A DNA stretch of 64,000 bases, from the NCBI GenBank assembly GCA_013433145.1, contig CM024181.1, positions 4,898,001 to 4,962,000 on the forward strand. Direction: 5' to 3'. Source of the DNA: Ascaris suum. Lineage: Eukaryota > Nematoda > Chromadorea > Rhabditida > Ascarididae. The position numbers and the translations under genes were made by a program. Below the pieces are notes generated by a model, which made no database searches, had not been told where the DNA came from, and saw only the letters and a list, made by a program, of their open reading frames with translations. Each line of letters opens with the position of its first letter. Positions within the stretch are counted from its first letter, which is position 1. Below are positions 10,800 to 24,015 of the stretch, in pieces.

Positions 10800-12382
10800 T
10801 CAGTGATTCGACAACCTTCCCCTAACTGTTAGAGTCATAGCATAGAAATTCCTGAAAATTCGGCTTTTTGCCTGTCGAGCTGCAAACAGTCGCTACAGAC
10901 GCACTTGTTGTGGCGAAGCACCTGCAGCTCAACATTGCGGTCTCGAGCCGGCTTACCTTACAAGTCGCGTTTTGAACCGGCTTGCCTGCGTGTCTTCAAG
11001 AAACCATTATCACTCATAAGAAGCATCAGTTTCTCGACGCTTTTTCAATGGCTTGAACCTTGCCGCTTTAGCAGTTTTGCAGCTGTAACTGCCACATACT
11101 ATCCAACTTCATTGGAGTCCTGGGCCGGCAGGACGACGGAGCAAGATAAACAGTGAATGTCATGTCGATTGTGTAGAGTCATGCACTTACCTTGTCCTCA
11201 CCCCCCTCATCCTTTGCTCTACAAGACGTGATGCCGTCGACCTCTTTTGCAGGGAAAGTAAGAATACTTAGCAGACGAATGCCATCGAGCATTCTGTCGG
11301 AACAGTTACCTAATGAGAAACGACCTCAACTCTCGAAATATGTCACTGTAAAGCATGCATGAATGTCACCTTGAAGTCCGCTATCTGCCACATCAATTCC
11401 AACTTAACTCACGCATCAGATCGAGCAACGACAGCAATGCGTTACAGTGTAATCGGCCGACGACGTGTCGTATGCAATGTATAAACCAAATTTTATATCA
11501 ACTTTTATTTCTACAATTGCACATCACTACCATAATCGCCTGATCGAAGAATGCACGCTCGCAATGGTCCTCGCCCTTTAGAAGTTCTGAAAAGTGGAAT
11601 TGCATTACTGTATCGGTCAAAGCGTACAGTCCACCGTAATGCTGTGCCTATAGCTTGCAATTTCAATGGCCAGCCTTCAGTACAGCCTGAACATTGTTCT
11701 GCGGTCTATCCAGTACACCTCCCTAACCACCAAGATCTCTGATAAGGGGATAAGATTCTTTCCATCAGTAGCGAAGCCTTTGTCTCGCACTGACTGTCCC
11801 TCGTTAATTAGTCTGCGCCCTTCTCGGTTTCACGCTTTTTACGACCACGAACATCGCCATTCCGTGAACGCTTGCTAAAGCGCTACTCCTAGCCGCAGGA
11901 CAAGACAATTCACATAGCCCGATTGCTGTCCCAACTGGTGTTGCTGTCATGAGATGGCATAAGTTCGCTCAATCAAGCAATTGCTGAAACACATCTGGCG
12001 CTACAAGCGAGCACACACGTTACTCTTTTCTAATGACGAAACACTATCAAACAGAACTAGAATCGAAAGACTCTTTAGCAAAGAATCGACAGAAGCACTG
12101 AGCACATAGCAAAAAACCTGGAGGCTTGCCTCCTCCCCACTTCTCATTCCACGGGCAATATCGTTTCTTCCTCAGCCCTGTCCATACTTCAATACCCTAG
12201 AAAAACTTGCTCCTGGGTGCAATACTCAAACTCTCTAAATAACACAGACTTGCCTCGAAAATTGCTTGACATCGAAAATGTTGGTAACACGGCAGCTGAG
12301 GCGCAAGACCCCCGAAACCCCAGCCGAAAGAATAGACATGAAAGCAACCCCAGACAATGAAACTTGGTGAATCAGCACTTAC
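10800..12382. other. No supportable gene
   Basis: Several short ORFs (10905-11156, 11355-11543, 11551-11742) have no recognisable content or splice context. The stretch is somewhat more GC-rich than the rest of the non-coding sequence. Later exons of the minus-strand Asn-rich gene would be expected here, but none was identified. Confidence 0.4.
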
Positions 12383-12817
12383 GCGATTAAAATTGCTGCT
12401 ATTGCTAAAATTGTTGAAATTGCTGCTGAAGTTGCTGTTGTTGAAGTTGCTGTTGAAGTTGCTGTTGTTGAAGTTACTGTTGCTGAGGTTGCTAAGGTTG
12501 TTGTTGAGGTTACTGAGGTTGTTGTTGAGATTGTTGAGGTTGTTATTGAGGTTGTTGAGATTGTTCAAGTTATAGTTGAGGTTGTTAAGAGAGTTGTTGA
12601 GGTAATTGCTGAAGCTGCTGCTGCTGAAATTGCTGTTGAAGTTGCTGTTGTTGGAATTGCTGTTGAAGTTGTTGTTGAAGTTGCTGTTGAAGTTGCTGTT
12701 GTTGAAATTGCTGTTGAAGTTGTTGTTGAAGTTGCTGTTGTTGAAATTGTTGTTGTTGAAATTGCTATTGAAGTTGCTGTTGCTATTCCAGTTGGACCAC
12801 TGGTTGCTCGACGCCAT
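12383..12817 (-). CDS. Asn/Phe/Ser-rich low-complexity (prion-like) exon
   Basis: On the minus strand a single frame of about 145 codons from ATG 12817-12815 (open for about 19 more codons upstream) is dominated by Asn, Ser, Phe and later Leu, with repeated units such as NNSNFNSNF and NLNNNLSNL. The underlying DNA is an imperfect AAC/AGC/TTC triplet array. Two points favour real coding in this frame. The flanking unique sequence already has the composition (SSNQWSNWNSNS), and the frame ends at a perfect donor, AATCGC|GTAAGTGCT (12377-12382). The other two frames are Gln/Leu-rich with TAG and TAA stops, or Thr/Ser-rich. AAC codons rarely mutate to stops, so openness alone proves little. Nematodes encode many Gln/Asn-rich proteins, and I cannot assign this one. 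Other exons were not found. Confidence 0.5.
12390..12795. repeat. Imperfect trinucleotide/9-mer repeat array
   Basis: On the plus strand the array reads as variations of GTTGCTGTTGAA and GTTGTTGAGGTT, in two blocks around a more degenerate centre (about 12575-12610). It encodes the Asn-rich exon on the other strand and is expected to vary in length between individuals. Confidence 0.85.
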
Positions 12818-12882
12818 TCCGACAGACGAAGAGGAAGATGTATTTATCTCGCTGCTTGCAGAGCACAATATCAACCACTGAT

Positions 12883-13672
12883 TCTGCCGACTTATATATT
12901 GAAATTTTAAGCAAATTCTTCTTGTTTCTTACAGCTGGTTGCATTTCATTAAATACTGTTTCTTAATGCAAATTTTTGACGAAATATATTACCCGTTCAC
13001 TCTCAGCAGTAAACTAGTCAGGTGCTGTAGAAAATGAGGGGTAATTGAATGAACGGCCGCTCGGTAAGAATCTTACTGAGTATGCAAATTCGTTTTTGAT
13101 CAAGCTGTTAAGCCGACAACGGTGGTATGGAGTCTCATTTCGCGGAGGACCGAAATCTGCTTCAAAGTGGCAATTCCTCTTGATTATGTAGTGAGGAGTA
13201 AGTAATCCGCTTCTGTATAACACAGATCCCAAGGTGGCTGTCATATTTTCATCAGATAAGGTGGTGAAACGCCGTCATTCCTTTACAGTAGTAATCTCAC
13301 AAGAGGAAATTAGTGCAGAAGCAGTGTAGCATGAGATTGATATGGGTGCTGCAGGGCTGTCACTTGCAATTCTTTTCCATAGTGGTGGTCGGACTGTTGC
13401 TTACAGATTTCTCGATTCGGAATTTTGTGATGTTGTGTGCTAAAGATACAACAGCGCTCTAACATATCATGTTTTTGGCACAATTTTCCGCGTTAAATGA
13501 AAGCTCCGACGTGTTTGTTATCTCATGCGAAGACGTCTTTACTGAGGTACACCGTTGCAACGTGTACAAACCCTAACTTTAAACGACTACTCGTCGAAAT
13601 CGTAATAACATTTTCTAAGTCGGAAACTAAGTCTGACAATATCTGAACCATTTAATTTCATAAATATTGCAG
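12883..13672. other. No supportable gene
   Basis: AT-rich sequence with a short minus ORF (13014-13244) that shows no recognisable family or splice context. Confidence 0.4.
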
Positions 13673-13807
13673 GTTAAAAAAAGCGATGCCCAAGAAATTA
13701 GTGAAGAAGACAGTATCGAAGGCAACTCGGAGCAAGAGCGCGAACAACAATCTCCAATCATTCAAACTGATCAGTCCCAAGTCTGGTTATTTTTAGGGTC
13801 TGATTAA
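13673..13807 (+). CDS. Candidate exon, acidic Glu/Gln/Ser-rich, unidentified
   Basis: A strong acceptor (ATATTGCAG at 13664-13672) is followed by 44 open codons with a coding-like acidic composition (KKSDAQEISEEDSIEGNSEQ) ending in TAA 13805-13807. An alternative start at ATG 13686 gives a basic peptide (MPKKLVKKTVSKATRSK) in another frame, so the frame is not certain. It may be the 3' end of a plus-strand gene or be joined to the exon at 13873-14057. Confidence 0.3.
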   Translation, partial: VKKSDAQEISEEDSIEGNSEQEREQQSPIIQTDQSQVWLFLGSD

Positions 13808-13872
13808 GATTAGCAGCTGAATCATTCTGCGATTATGTGCAGAACCAATGAAATCAGAGATCACATCATCAT

Positions 13873-14057
13873 ATGTTTGAAGTCACAAAAGATCGCAATT
13901 TTGAATATCAAAAATGTGAGAGGGATGAGATTACCGATAGTTATTCAACAATTGTTTATTCAAATGGAGATCTGAGAGTGGAAAAAGGCTTGTTGAAAAG
14001 GTTCACTACTTTTAGCATTGAAAAGAACACAAATATACGCATTTTTGGTGGAAAGTT
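13873..14057 (+). CDS. Candidate first exon, unidentified protein
   Basis: ATG at 13873 opens a frame with a protein-like residue mix (FEVTKDRNFEYQKCERDEIT, VYSNGDLRVEKGLLKRF, NTNIRIFGGK) that runs straight into an excellent donor, AAGTT|GTAAGTATT, at 14057/14058. The frame is closed just upstream by TGA, so this looks like an initiating exon. I do not recognise the family and could not find the next exon; a long TA microsatellite begins about 220 bp downstream. Confidence 0.4.
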
Positions 14058-14272
14058 GTAAGTATTACACGGATAATACACCTTCATAAATATCAGTTAT
14101 ATCTTCAATGAAAAGTTTTTTACGATCATGTAGTAAATTATCAGCAGTCATTCAAAGTAATAAAATACCACCGAAACGATAAGGGGAGGATAAATTTGCC
14201 AAGGGGAACTTTTTTTAAAGGTTTCTGGAAGCTGACTGCAGTGGATTATTTTATGAAGGGGGCTCATGAAAT

Positions 14273-14392
<120 letters not shown>

Positions 14393-16279
14393 CATATTAA
14401 AGCCTTTTATAACCTATTCAATTACGATGCAAAAGTAGTAAAAAGGAAATCTCTAAAGAGCGCATATATAATGCATAAATCATAATTGTGATGTGGTTGA
14501 TAAGCGATTGTTCATCTGTTCATCGTGGTTGGTTTGATGCTGTAAAACATTTTCCATTTCAAGCATGCAAGTTGCCTAATTAAGCCATGACTTAAATGAG
14601 TGTGAAAGCGATATGGGCAGGGTGGTTATGAAACCAGCATAGAAGAAACCACGATGTTGTCAGACGCTCGTCAACCACCGATTTCGCGTACCGAATACTT
14701 GTTTTCCGTTTGTCTGACTGCAGCTGCCAGTTCAATTATCACAATTCTGGCTACATCACCATCATATTTTTGAATTTATGGTAAAGTGCCACACGACACT
14801 GTTTTCAAGATAAGTAATAGCACAATACTGTAATAAAAATGTTCCAATGATGAGATTGTTGGCAGTAAATGCGATCAACGACGTCGAACAACTTCGACAT
14901 GCACGCTTGCTGAATCGGGTCCTATTCTGTAGTTGACCTCTTCTGAATGACCTTGATCACCGATACGTGTCGCTTTTTCAATGAGAAGGGGATCCGATTG
15001 CCACTCGAAAGGTGAGCTTCGATCCAGCTATAAGAGAATCAGCAATTGATGCATACTTCGATTTGCATGGTGATCACTGTTTTAGAACTAGTGAGCTTTT
15101 TGTACAGAAAAATATCTTCCCATAGAGGAAAAAATATTCATCAAGAAAAACGTATTCTTAAGCGATGGGGCAGCAGTGTTAGAATATTTTCGAAGTTCAG
15201 CAACGGTATGCGACCATTTGATGCGATTTGCACTAAAACATTCGATTTTCCTCCCTCCTCCGGACCCCTTCTCCGAACGATGTCCAGTTCTTTCGTTGTA
15301 AAGTTTTCACTTACTCGAATTCATAAGTTTTTACCGATAAAAGGCACTTTCTGGTGGACTAGCAGAAAACTTTACAGGACTCGGCATCAAGGTAGAAATC
15401 CACCACAAACAGAAGAAAAAGCTAGAGAACTGCATACCTATACACATATGGTCTCGTTATGTAGTCAAAGCAAATACAATCGATTCCCTGCATTTTAAGA
15501 CTTGCTTCATTAAAGAAAACTTAACAATGACATGTATAGGCATTTATTATTATTGTGTCGTTATATTATAGGAAAAACAAAGTATGCGATTGTGGAATAA
15601 TTCGAAGAATCTCACTCACATCGAGACGATAAAAAATTGCCTCGATTAGACAACTGAGTGCACTGTAATCGGGTCGATCATAGAATCTAGAAAGACATTT
15701 GCTTTTAGAATAAATTTAGTTGAATGGCGATTGGTTTTTCTTTTGTTATTAAATGCTTTGAAGAGAAATAAACGATTGATTCGCATATTTATATGTTGTG
15801 TAAACTATTGGATGCAAAATTGATCGACGCTTAAAAGATAGGATAAGAAAGTTGTGAAAATTTTCTCGGAAATAAAATCGTTTCTAAAACGCACTTCGAT
15901 GTACCAATCAAATCAACAATACTATAGCAAGTTTGCTTATGTTCTATATATTCCAATTCCTTATGATGATATAATCGAAATGCTTAAAAATTATCCCTTT
16001 ATTGGTCACTGTTGCCCTATCGGCGAAAAAACTGCAAGGGATCGGCGAAATGCATCGTCGAAAATGTGGATTACTTGGAGTATGGCTTTGAAAGATCAGA
16101 TGCCAACGTTTTTGCTTTGGTTATGTTTCTGGAAAATTCCACGTTATGTTTCGGAGACCAATATATTCCATAATAATTAGAAGAGAGAAAATAAGGAGCA
16201 ATTATATGGAACAGGAATTATGCATTACTTTATTAATTAAATGTTCGGCATCATAGTTGAGATATAAAACAAGAACTGG
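14393..16279. other. Intergenic, weak ORFs only
   Basis: A 150-codon plus ORF (15046-15498) and a 108-codon plus ORF (15854-16180) are the longest open frames. Neither shows a recognisable motif. In 16030-16180 a second frame also reads in a coding-like way (KCIVENVDYLEYGFERSDAN), which could mean a decayed exon with a frameshift. I do not annotate genes here. Confidence 0.4.
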
Positions 16280-19200
16280 TTACTTTATATTGTCTATAGC
16301 GTCGAGAATGCAATCGAATTCAGAAGGTACATCACGAAGAAGTTCTTCTCGGCCACCGAATCTCGCATATCGTTTCCATTCACCGATCAACTTATAATCA
16401 TTTTTGGGATCCAGTGAGGCCCACGGAAGTGGTCCTACAAATGATGATAAATAAAAGGCGTAATTGTTGCACCTCAATGAAAATCCCACTCAGCTATCGG
16501 TCCGTTCCAGTCCAACTTGATTGGATCAAACAGTCGATTTATGCTTTTATTAACTTGCAAAGCATTATTATGGAAGTTTCCGACCATTTTATTCAACTAC
16601 AATTATAAATCGGTGCTAACGGTTCTAATGTTGTATCAGCTAGTGGGATAACGCATCGACAAGTTCCTACTTGATAAAGTAGTTATGCAGTAATTTCTAT
16701 AGAGTTTATTACTGTGACTAGTTTCAGCACTTCAACAACTTGAAACTTATCGAACAATTTGAAAACCATGTTAATCAGGTTAAATTTGATCCTCTATTGT
16801 AAACGTGGTTACAGCTGTTAAATTGAACACAATTAGCTTTTCTAAAAGTCGCTGAATGAGTGCTGCAGGTAAATACATGAAAATATATGAGAAAACCGAT
16901 GATGTAACGTTTTGAGTTGCAATGTAATGCAAGTGAAGCAAACTTCATCGCACAAACGAAAACGCTGTTTTCTTCGAGGATCAATAAAGACACAATGTAA
17001 GATGCCTGTCAAAACGTCCTTTATTTAACAGCGGTGTTTTCTCTTTTTTTTTTTTTTGAACTAATCCGGCGAACAATGAAGAATATAAATGAAAAAGCTC
17101 AACAGTGCTAGCCGAAACTGTTGGTATTGAATTTTCTTTGTGGTATACAACTTATATAGTAGAGGAGACAACCAAAAAAATACTGTCTGTAATAAAAGAA
17201 CTGTAAAAAAGAGACAGCCTAATCGCGGCGTTTTAATGAACTGATTATATCATCGTGAGTAACTACTCATTACCCTTGATGAATTCGCAGCACATATAAA
17301 ACCATGATTCGACATCATCTCGACGACACTGATCCCGAAATGCATGAGCCGCCATTGACGCATAATGAATCGACCCTAATAGAGCTGCTGAATCACGTGG
17401 CGCATTGATGCATCCTCTTCGATCCCTGAAGTCATTGAACTTCCCGCAAATGAAAGTCGATCCAGCAAAGGCTTCTCTCTATTGCAATAGTTTCGTTATT
17501 CAACAAAATAAATAAACATAGTGCTCATCTAACGCTAATGCAGTTCCACTCAGATATGTGCGGATGAGAACTAGAGCATACTACTTGCAAACGATGTAGT
17601 GCTGGAATGTTGTAAGTGCCCGAGAGAAGGCTAGGACGGAGCAAAAATAGCGTCGTTTTCGAGCGGAGCAGAACACTGTAGTTTCCCTGTCTACGAGTTA
17701 AAGGTGATAGGATATAGTTAGGTGCGTGATTTTTCCGAGACGGAGACTATTAGCCGTATCCCGTCTTTAGCTTTTAAACCATTAGCATTTCTTGAATGCT
17801 ATATTATTTTGTGCTTTCTTTCTGATCTGCTCAGACACCTTTAATTCCGTTTCTCTGAATATATGAATTCGATGCGCACTTTAAATTAACTGTCGAATTA
17901 TCTCTTACTTTCTTATTTTGCTATTTTTCACTGTCTGTTACTACTTTTACTTATTCAGTAGGTCTCCCCAGAGATATGTGTTTCTGAATAGTATAAAGAG
18001 TTGAGACTAATAACTGTAATAGATATTTTTCAGCGATCCAAGTATGAACAGAGAGGACTTGATTATTTTCACGATGCAAGTTCAGGGTCAGTATATGCCG
18101 AACATTCTTGCACACCGTTTTCTGCCTGATTTGTCTTCATCCTTTTAAAGGCTTCTTCCTCATTTCATAGCTGTTAAATTGTCGATTTTCATTCTGTTTT
18201 TTCTACCGATCCACCGAACGAGGTCTTTGATCTAATTTATAGCAGTTCTTAACGTTCTTGGAACTATTAGATGGCCCTGTCATATGCAGGGATGAGAGTC
18301 CTACGTCCCGTGAAGACAAGATAGAAATGGGTGAAAGAGAAGGTGGTATAACGAATCGTCTGTCGGCTAACTAATCTCCACCATTCTAATAAAACAAGGA
18401 TAAACTGTAAGCGTTTATGACGGCCGTTCAGAGTGACTTACTTTCGTCTCACCCCGTCCTAACGCTTGACCCTGGAGCCCTGTTATGGACCACCTATCGC
18501 GCACTGCGAGCATAACCAGAAAACTATCAATTTTTTCAATATTCCTGATCAAATCCGAAGCTTCGCTATGGTGGAATAAAACAATACCAACCGGAACCGT
18601 CTAGCAAATCCAAAATCCAGCATATAAATTGTTCCTGAATCTTGCCTAAGTCCCACTGTGAAGTTGCTCCCTTTGATGTCTCTTGAAATCCATCCGGCAT
18701 CATGCAACGTTTCAATCCTTTTCAATGTTTGTTGCGATAACCGCAGTGCCGTCGATAAACAAAACCTGAATCTTCATTCATTCAAGAACATATTGGCAGG
18801 CTCACTGATTTTGAGGAGGAAAGAATCATATCTTCCTGTCCCTCCTCATTCCCGTTCACTCCGATCGTGAAAGTTTCGCAATGCCAGTGAATTTCATTAG
18901 AATTTTTTTCTTTTATTGTATGTGTTGTTACGAGTAAATGTTCAGTGTGCCAATCGCTTCCCCCTATTTTCTGACGACGGTCAATAATATATTCTTTTGC
19001 ACTTCGCTCTAGGTAATGGTAGGACGATTGTAAAAGGGGTTTTATTTCAGTTTTTATGTTTCAGATTTTATGATTCGTTCTCAAACATTTGTTTCATTAA
19101 CAGACGTTTTGTAATGCATCGCACATTTATCAGAACCCGGAGAGGAGTGGAAAAGGGGGATGAAGCCTCTCCACCTGGCGAAGCACTACACAGCTAAAAT

Positions 19201-21361
19201 TTTGAAGGATGGCTTTCTTCTCCTTTTTAATTTACCAGCAGTCAACAAACTTCTAACTACTGCGCCATCTCTTCCTATTCCAAATTTTTCTCGCAATTGA
19301 AGAAGCCGTGAGACATCTTGGCTAAATTCTAAGCTTATCCACTTGGTTCAATTCATATGCTGATGGAATCACACCTCTAGAATACTCTGCAGCTACTTTT
19401 GTTGTGAATATCAAGTTGTAAATGATCAGTGAGTGAAATATTTTCGAATAGACTCGAGGTTTTGATTGATGACATTTAAAATGTTCGTTGGCTATGACAT
19501 GATGGTTGAAATAATTGAAACGAACTTCTTGCCGGGAAGACATCGTCTAAGTTTGTTGATATCGGGCCCAACGAGTTGAAGAACAACATATTTAAGGTGA
19601 TTGGTTCGTCCGGCCGTAATGAATCTTGGGAAACCGGGCGTCTTTTTGTTTTGGAATTCCCTCAGGACGAAAACGTCCAATTTTAGAACTGACCTGAAAT
19701 AAGAAGTTTTTAAGGTTCTTTTTGAATTGTCCAAGAAAGTGGCGTTCAAAAGAATAGACCGAAAAACCTTCAATTATTATTTTCTGATAGGCCAAATTCT
19801 TTGCTGATATCGTTTTTTGTATTTTATTTGCGCATACAATTCGGAGAGTTTACTAGTTATGATGAATGCTAAGAGGAAGGTAAGAGAAGATCCTAGGACA
19901 TCGAGCCTAGCTTACGTAGTGGACTTTTAAAGGTGGAGTGAAACAATTAACGCTTACGACGACGGTTTGCGCCCTCGTGCGGTCATTGTGTTTCAGCTAT
20001 TCCGTGTCCAAGTCATAACCAAAAATTCTGTTGCACCATCACAAATAGATCAATTTCGAGATGAACTGAACTGAGTTGAATTTGTTCATTAGAATACTAG
20101 GCAATAAAGCTTCAAATAGATATTATTAATCACCGAACGATGCACTATCTTCAACCAGAAAAACTAGTGGAGAAAATGATAGGAATTCAGGCATAGATGA
20201 AAAAAACATATGCAACCGATGTGATAATATCTTCTCGAATATATTAAAAACGTGCAGATAATACTCGATCGCAGTGTTGATATGATACTTATTCGTGGGA
20301 TGACGTCGTCGAATTGAAGTGAGTGATTGCTTACAATAAATAAATAACAAGTTTGGGTTTGAAATTGCACTCTAGTTTGACTAATTTTGTGATACAAACA
20401 AACGGCCTCCAAAGAAATTGTTGAGCTGGATCCACAAATGTGATAAAAGATTGCTATTGGATGGCGGAGCCGTAGTTGTTGGAGTTAAGTAAAATGCAGG
20501 TTTATTTCTGTAGATTCGCCTTAAAATCTCTGTAGTATCGATCAAACACTAATTTTTGTTGTGTGAAATGGTCCGATAGAGTTTAATGCAGAATATACGT
20601 CCCGTTTTGAATTGTGCTTGATGTTGTTTCGATTCGTTCATTTTCTGACCTGCTTTCCATGTGATGGATTTGACGAAATCGCTTTGCTTAAGTAGTTCTG
20701 TTCTTCCAGCTTTCAGCTTCCTTATTAACCATGTGCGTCTCTTGACACCATAACGACACCCACCCCACCCAACGTTGCCTTCTCTCTTTATATGAAGCCA
20801 TCTGTTTCACAGTTGTCTCGTATCGAGCGCCTTTCATGCGAAGATAGCTCTGTCTATATAGTGTAAGAAAAGCGTTCGGCCAAACTGCTTGTGCTTGTGA
20901 TAATCTCAAAGTTGAGGCGTACGACAGTTTGGCCACTCGACGGCTCGCTCTTTATCACAATCGAGTATACCGTACGTTTATGCATCATTAGCTAAGGAAA
21001 CATATTAAAGTAAGTTAATCACGTTCACATAATTATCCCCCGCACAAAGATACTGTAGTTATCGTACCTCTTTGCAAGTATTTCGTAATTTAGTTGTGCA
21101 CTCAATGTTATGACAAAAGCAACGAAGCAATATGACGAATAACACAACTCACCGTCGCGCATCTGATTCCCTTTCAACTTTCATTGCATACTTCTTGTTG
21201 CGAACATCATCAACAACGACGAACACACTGCTGAATGGTCCTGACCAGATCTGTCGTAAAATTTTAAATTTGTGCTTGCGATGCTCTATTGTTTGACCGA
21301 CTTGTGGTAGTGCGCAATTTGAGTCTTCATCCTCCCCTCCCACAATGCAACTACTACTTGT
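16280..21361 (-). CDS. TTBK-like Ser/Thr protein kinase copy 2
   Basis: Tau-tubulin kinase/CK1-superfamily catalytic domain in five exons whose phases close perfectly: 21153-21361, 19526-19693, 18592-18765, 17274-17425 and 16280-16434 (TAA at 16280-16282). In order: P-loop region WSGPFSSVFVVVD with KYAMKVE (ATP-binding Lys); LREFQNKK; QLVGPDINKLRRCLPGKKF; catalytic loop WISRDIKGSNF; DFG in MLDFGFARRF; TTBK-specific HYASMAAHAFRDQ and RRDDVESWFYM; then LPWASLDP and a C-lobe ending DAIDNIK. Canonical TTBK has HRDIKPSNF; here His is Ser and KP is KG, and the P-loop lacks two of three glycines, so activity may be altered. The protein ends soon after the kinase fold, without the long tail of vertebrate TTBK1/2. 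The acceptor before 21361 shows at least one upstream exon that I could not place. C. elegans has a large TTBK/CK1 expansion, many members germline-expressed. Confidence 0.85.
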
Positions 21362-24015
21362 CTGAAAAAGGACACCATCACTGATTATCAGTGATAACAG
21401 TATATTACCACTGATAACAACATGTACTACTTATGCAATAATTGCCGTCGTTCAATAATGCCTGCCTGCATTTGCTTGTTTATGTGCTTATTTGCATAGA
21501 GCATTAAGCTGCCCGAATTATTTTGCCATTAGACTTCGCGCCTTAAAGAGGACTCCATCAAACAATCGCTCGGCCAACAAGCAAATCTGCATATTGTGTT
21601 CATTCACTTATGTAATCTTTCATTTTGGCGGATTCCTACTAATCTGATGGAACTATCACCAATACGATAGTGAGTAAGGATGACTGGTGTGAGTGCCTTA
21701 TCTCATGTCCGCATGTTCTGCTTTAAAGATTGGTCCGACCCGAGTGCTCGAATAGGGGGTTCCAGGTACACGGGGGCGCTGGGGCATTGTCGCCATCCAT
21801 TATCGAAATGACGGAAGTGGGATGGAGATTTCTCATAACTCACTGATTAGGATAAATTTGTTTTTTTTAAGATTCAAGTAATAAGTATAGAAATTTCAAT
21901 TACTTGCGATATGATGTTGTTCATCATTTTTCCACTTAAAAAATCTTCGAATGATTAAATTAATAAGCTACTCCATAAGCAAGTTACTGCTTTACAGTCT
22001 ACTTCTTTTTAAAATTTTGCCGCTCAAAAACATAACCAAAACGATTACCGTCATTGCCGACGGCGAGTCCAGTGAAAGCCAAGCGGCTAGCTTAAGAAGC
22101 AACACATAAAATGAATTTTTCGAGAAGACTGAATTTTATTACATGCTTGAGATGTTGACGCAAAAATTAGCATTTTGTGCATATTCGTTTTCATCACTTC
22201 TATGCTTCGAATATATGCAAATCAGATTCTGATGCGATCACTATGCGGTAATTGATCAATTACATCGCATTCCTTCGTTGCATGAGCGAATGCGATGATT
22301 TGCTTATTTAGTTAATTCGTCACCATTTGTCTAAATGGCTTTTTAGCTATATTAAAACCAATAAGGGACATGTTTTCCTATGGCCAAGAATGGAAAACTA
22401 AATATCGCGGTTTTGCAAAGACGACTCGATTCGAACTTTCTATTCTTGTTCGTCTGCTTTTAATCAGCCATTAGTGGGTAGTCGGGACCATCTTCTGTTT
22501 GCTCGTTGAATCAGCCAGTAAGCGGTCAAGCATATTCACATTTTGCTGTTTGAATCAACTGGTGAACGCAAAATGAAACATCTAATTTCTACGCGAGGCA
22601 GAAGAACGTTCAGCGACGCTTAGTGTGCTCATCGAAAACCGTTCTCACAAGCATCGTTGAAATGCAAATGTGGTAAATATTGTTATAGTTCTGACGGTAA
22701 GGGTGCAAATTTTGCCAGTTAGGTGCCTACAAAGATTATAAAAACAAAGAATGCAAAACGGCAAACATAATTCAAGTGTAGTGACTTTTCCACAAAGTAT
22801 TTAGAGGCCAAATATTTTATTAATATTAAAATATTGTGTTTATTTACTTCTTGCCACGATTTAATGTTGATCTTTGTTTAACTTCATAATGTCTGCTGCT
22901 TCAGTATGTCTCTGTCGGAATACCGAAGTGATGACAGACAGACAGGTGACAACCAGCGAATACAACACTTCGACGATTCTATTCAATTTTGAGAGCGGAA
23001 GGCACATTTTGGTGGCATATTTGCATACATCAAGTTCTAATCGAATGATATAAGCATGCAATATTAATGTATGCTTGCAATGTTTATGCATAACACATAC
23101 AATACAATTTGATGCATTGAATATAGACAATATAGGCAGTGATATGAGAAAAGTAATAATGAAATCTGCATATGAAAGAATAACGTTGAGGAGGATACGA
23201 GACTAGGCCAGTGATCATTTGACTAAGGAAGCATCCAGTTGAAATGTCGTCTTGTGCTCTTCATTCTAATATTGGCTTTTCACTTTGCTTCCTCATAATG
23301 TATGTCTGTGTCGAAATGTCGGAGTGCCTTTCTCATATTCGCTTGTCTTTCTTGAACCCTTGAAGTTCTGCCACATCCGGACTCATTATTTCACTTGAGT
23401 GATTTATTAAAAAGGTTCACTTATTCATTCGATCTACCTAGAAAATGGTCATTTATTTCACTGGACCATACAAGACCTGTGAAGAAAAAATTGTTGTCAG
23501 AAAGGGGGGAACTCGCCAAAATTCCAATTAATAAGGGCTTTAGCTAGGCGTTCAACTATGGAGACTTCAGCAATTCAGTTTGCCCAGTTATATGAAATTA
23601 TGAAATATGCAAACATGGTTGGTGTATGTGAACGTCTCGAAGAAAGAATTGGGCGAGGGGGAAACGCACACGCAAGCAGACAGATATCTACAAAGAAATT
23701 ATCAGTTAGGCAAGAAGAACCCTTCAAAAAATGGCTTGTGCATGAAAGTTCAGTTAGCTATTAACTCAATGAGCCCAATAAGCAAACCGGCATAGGGATG
23801 AATCCCGACGATGTGTGTACCGGTTGACATCAACCACTTTCTCGTCGTTTTGTATAAATTACTCTTAGATTTCGGTAGTTTATACTAGAACATCTTCGGC
23901 GATAGTTGAATTGCATCATTTAGCATTCACATAGAATGATAACAAGCCGTAACCGGACGGCAATAATTTCTTTTTAAAGAGCATCATATTGTTCGATTAG
24001 ATCGCTATAGAATAA
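21362..24015. other. Intergenic between TTBK copy 2 and MK2 copy A
   Basis: Must contain the promoter and first exon of TTBK copy 2 (minus strand), but no exon could be identified. Short ORFs (22861-23130 minus, 23558-23764 plus) have no recognisable features. Confidence 0.4.

Noticed and set aside
12357..12881. Leu/Lys-rich plus-strand ORFs over the triplet array, ending LDAIPTDEEEDVFISLLAEH
   Set aside because: The long LLLKLL runs are the antisense shadow of the Asn-rich repeat. The minus-strand frame has composition continuity and a perfect donor, although the plus-strand tail does look protein-like.
15046..15498. 150-codon plus-strand ORF
   Set aside because: No domain or transposase motif could be recognised and the flanks have no convincing gene structure; reported only as part of the intergenic entry.
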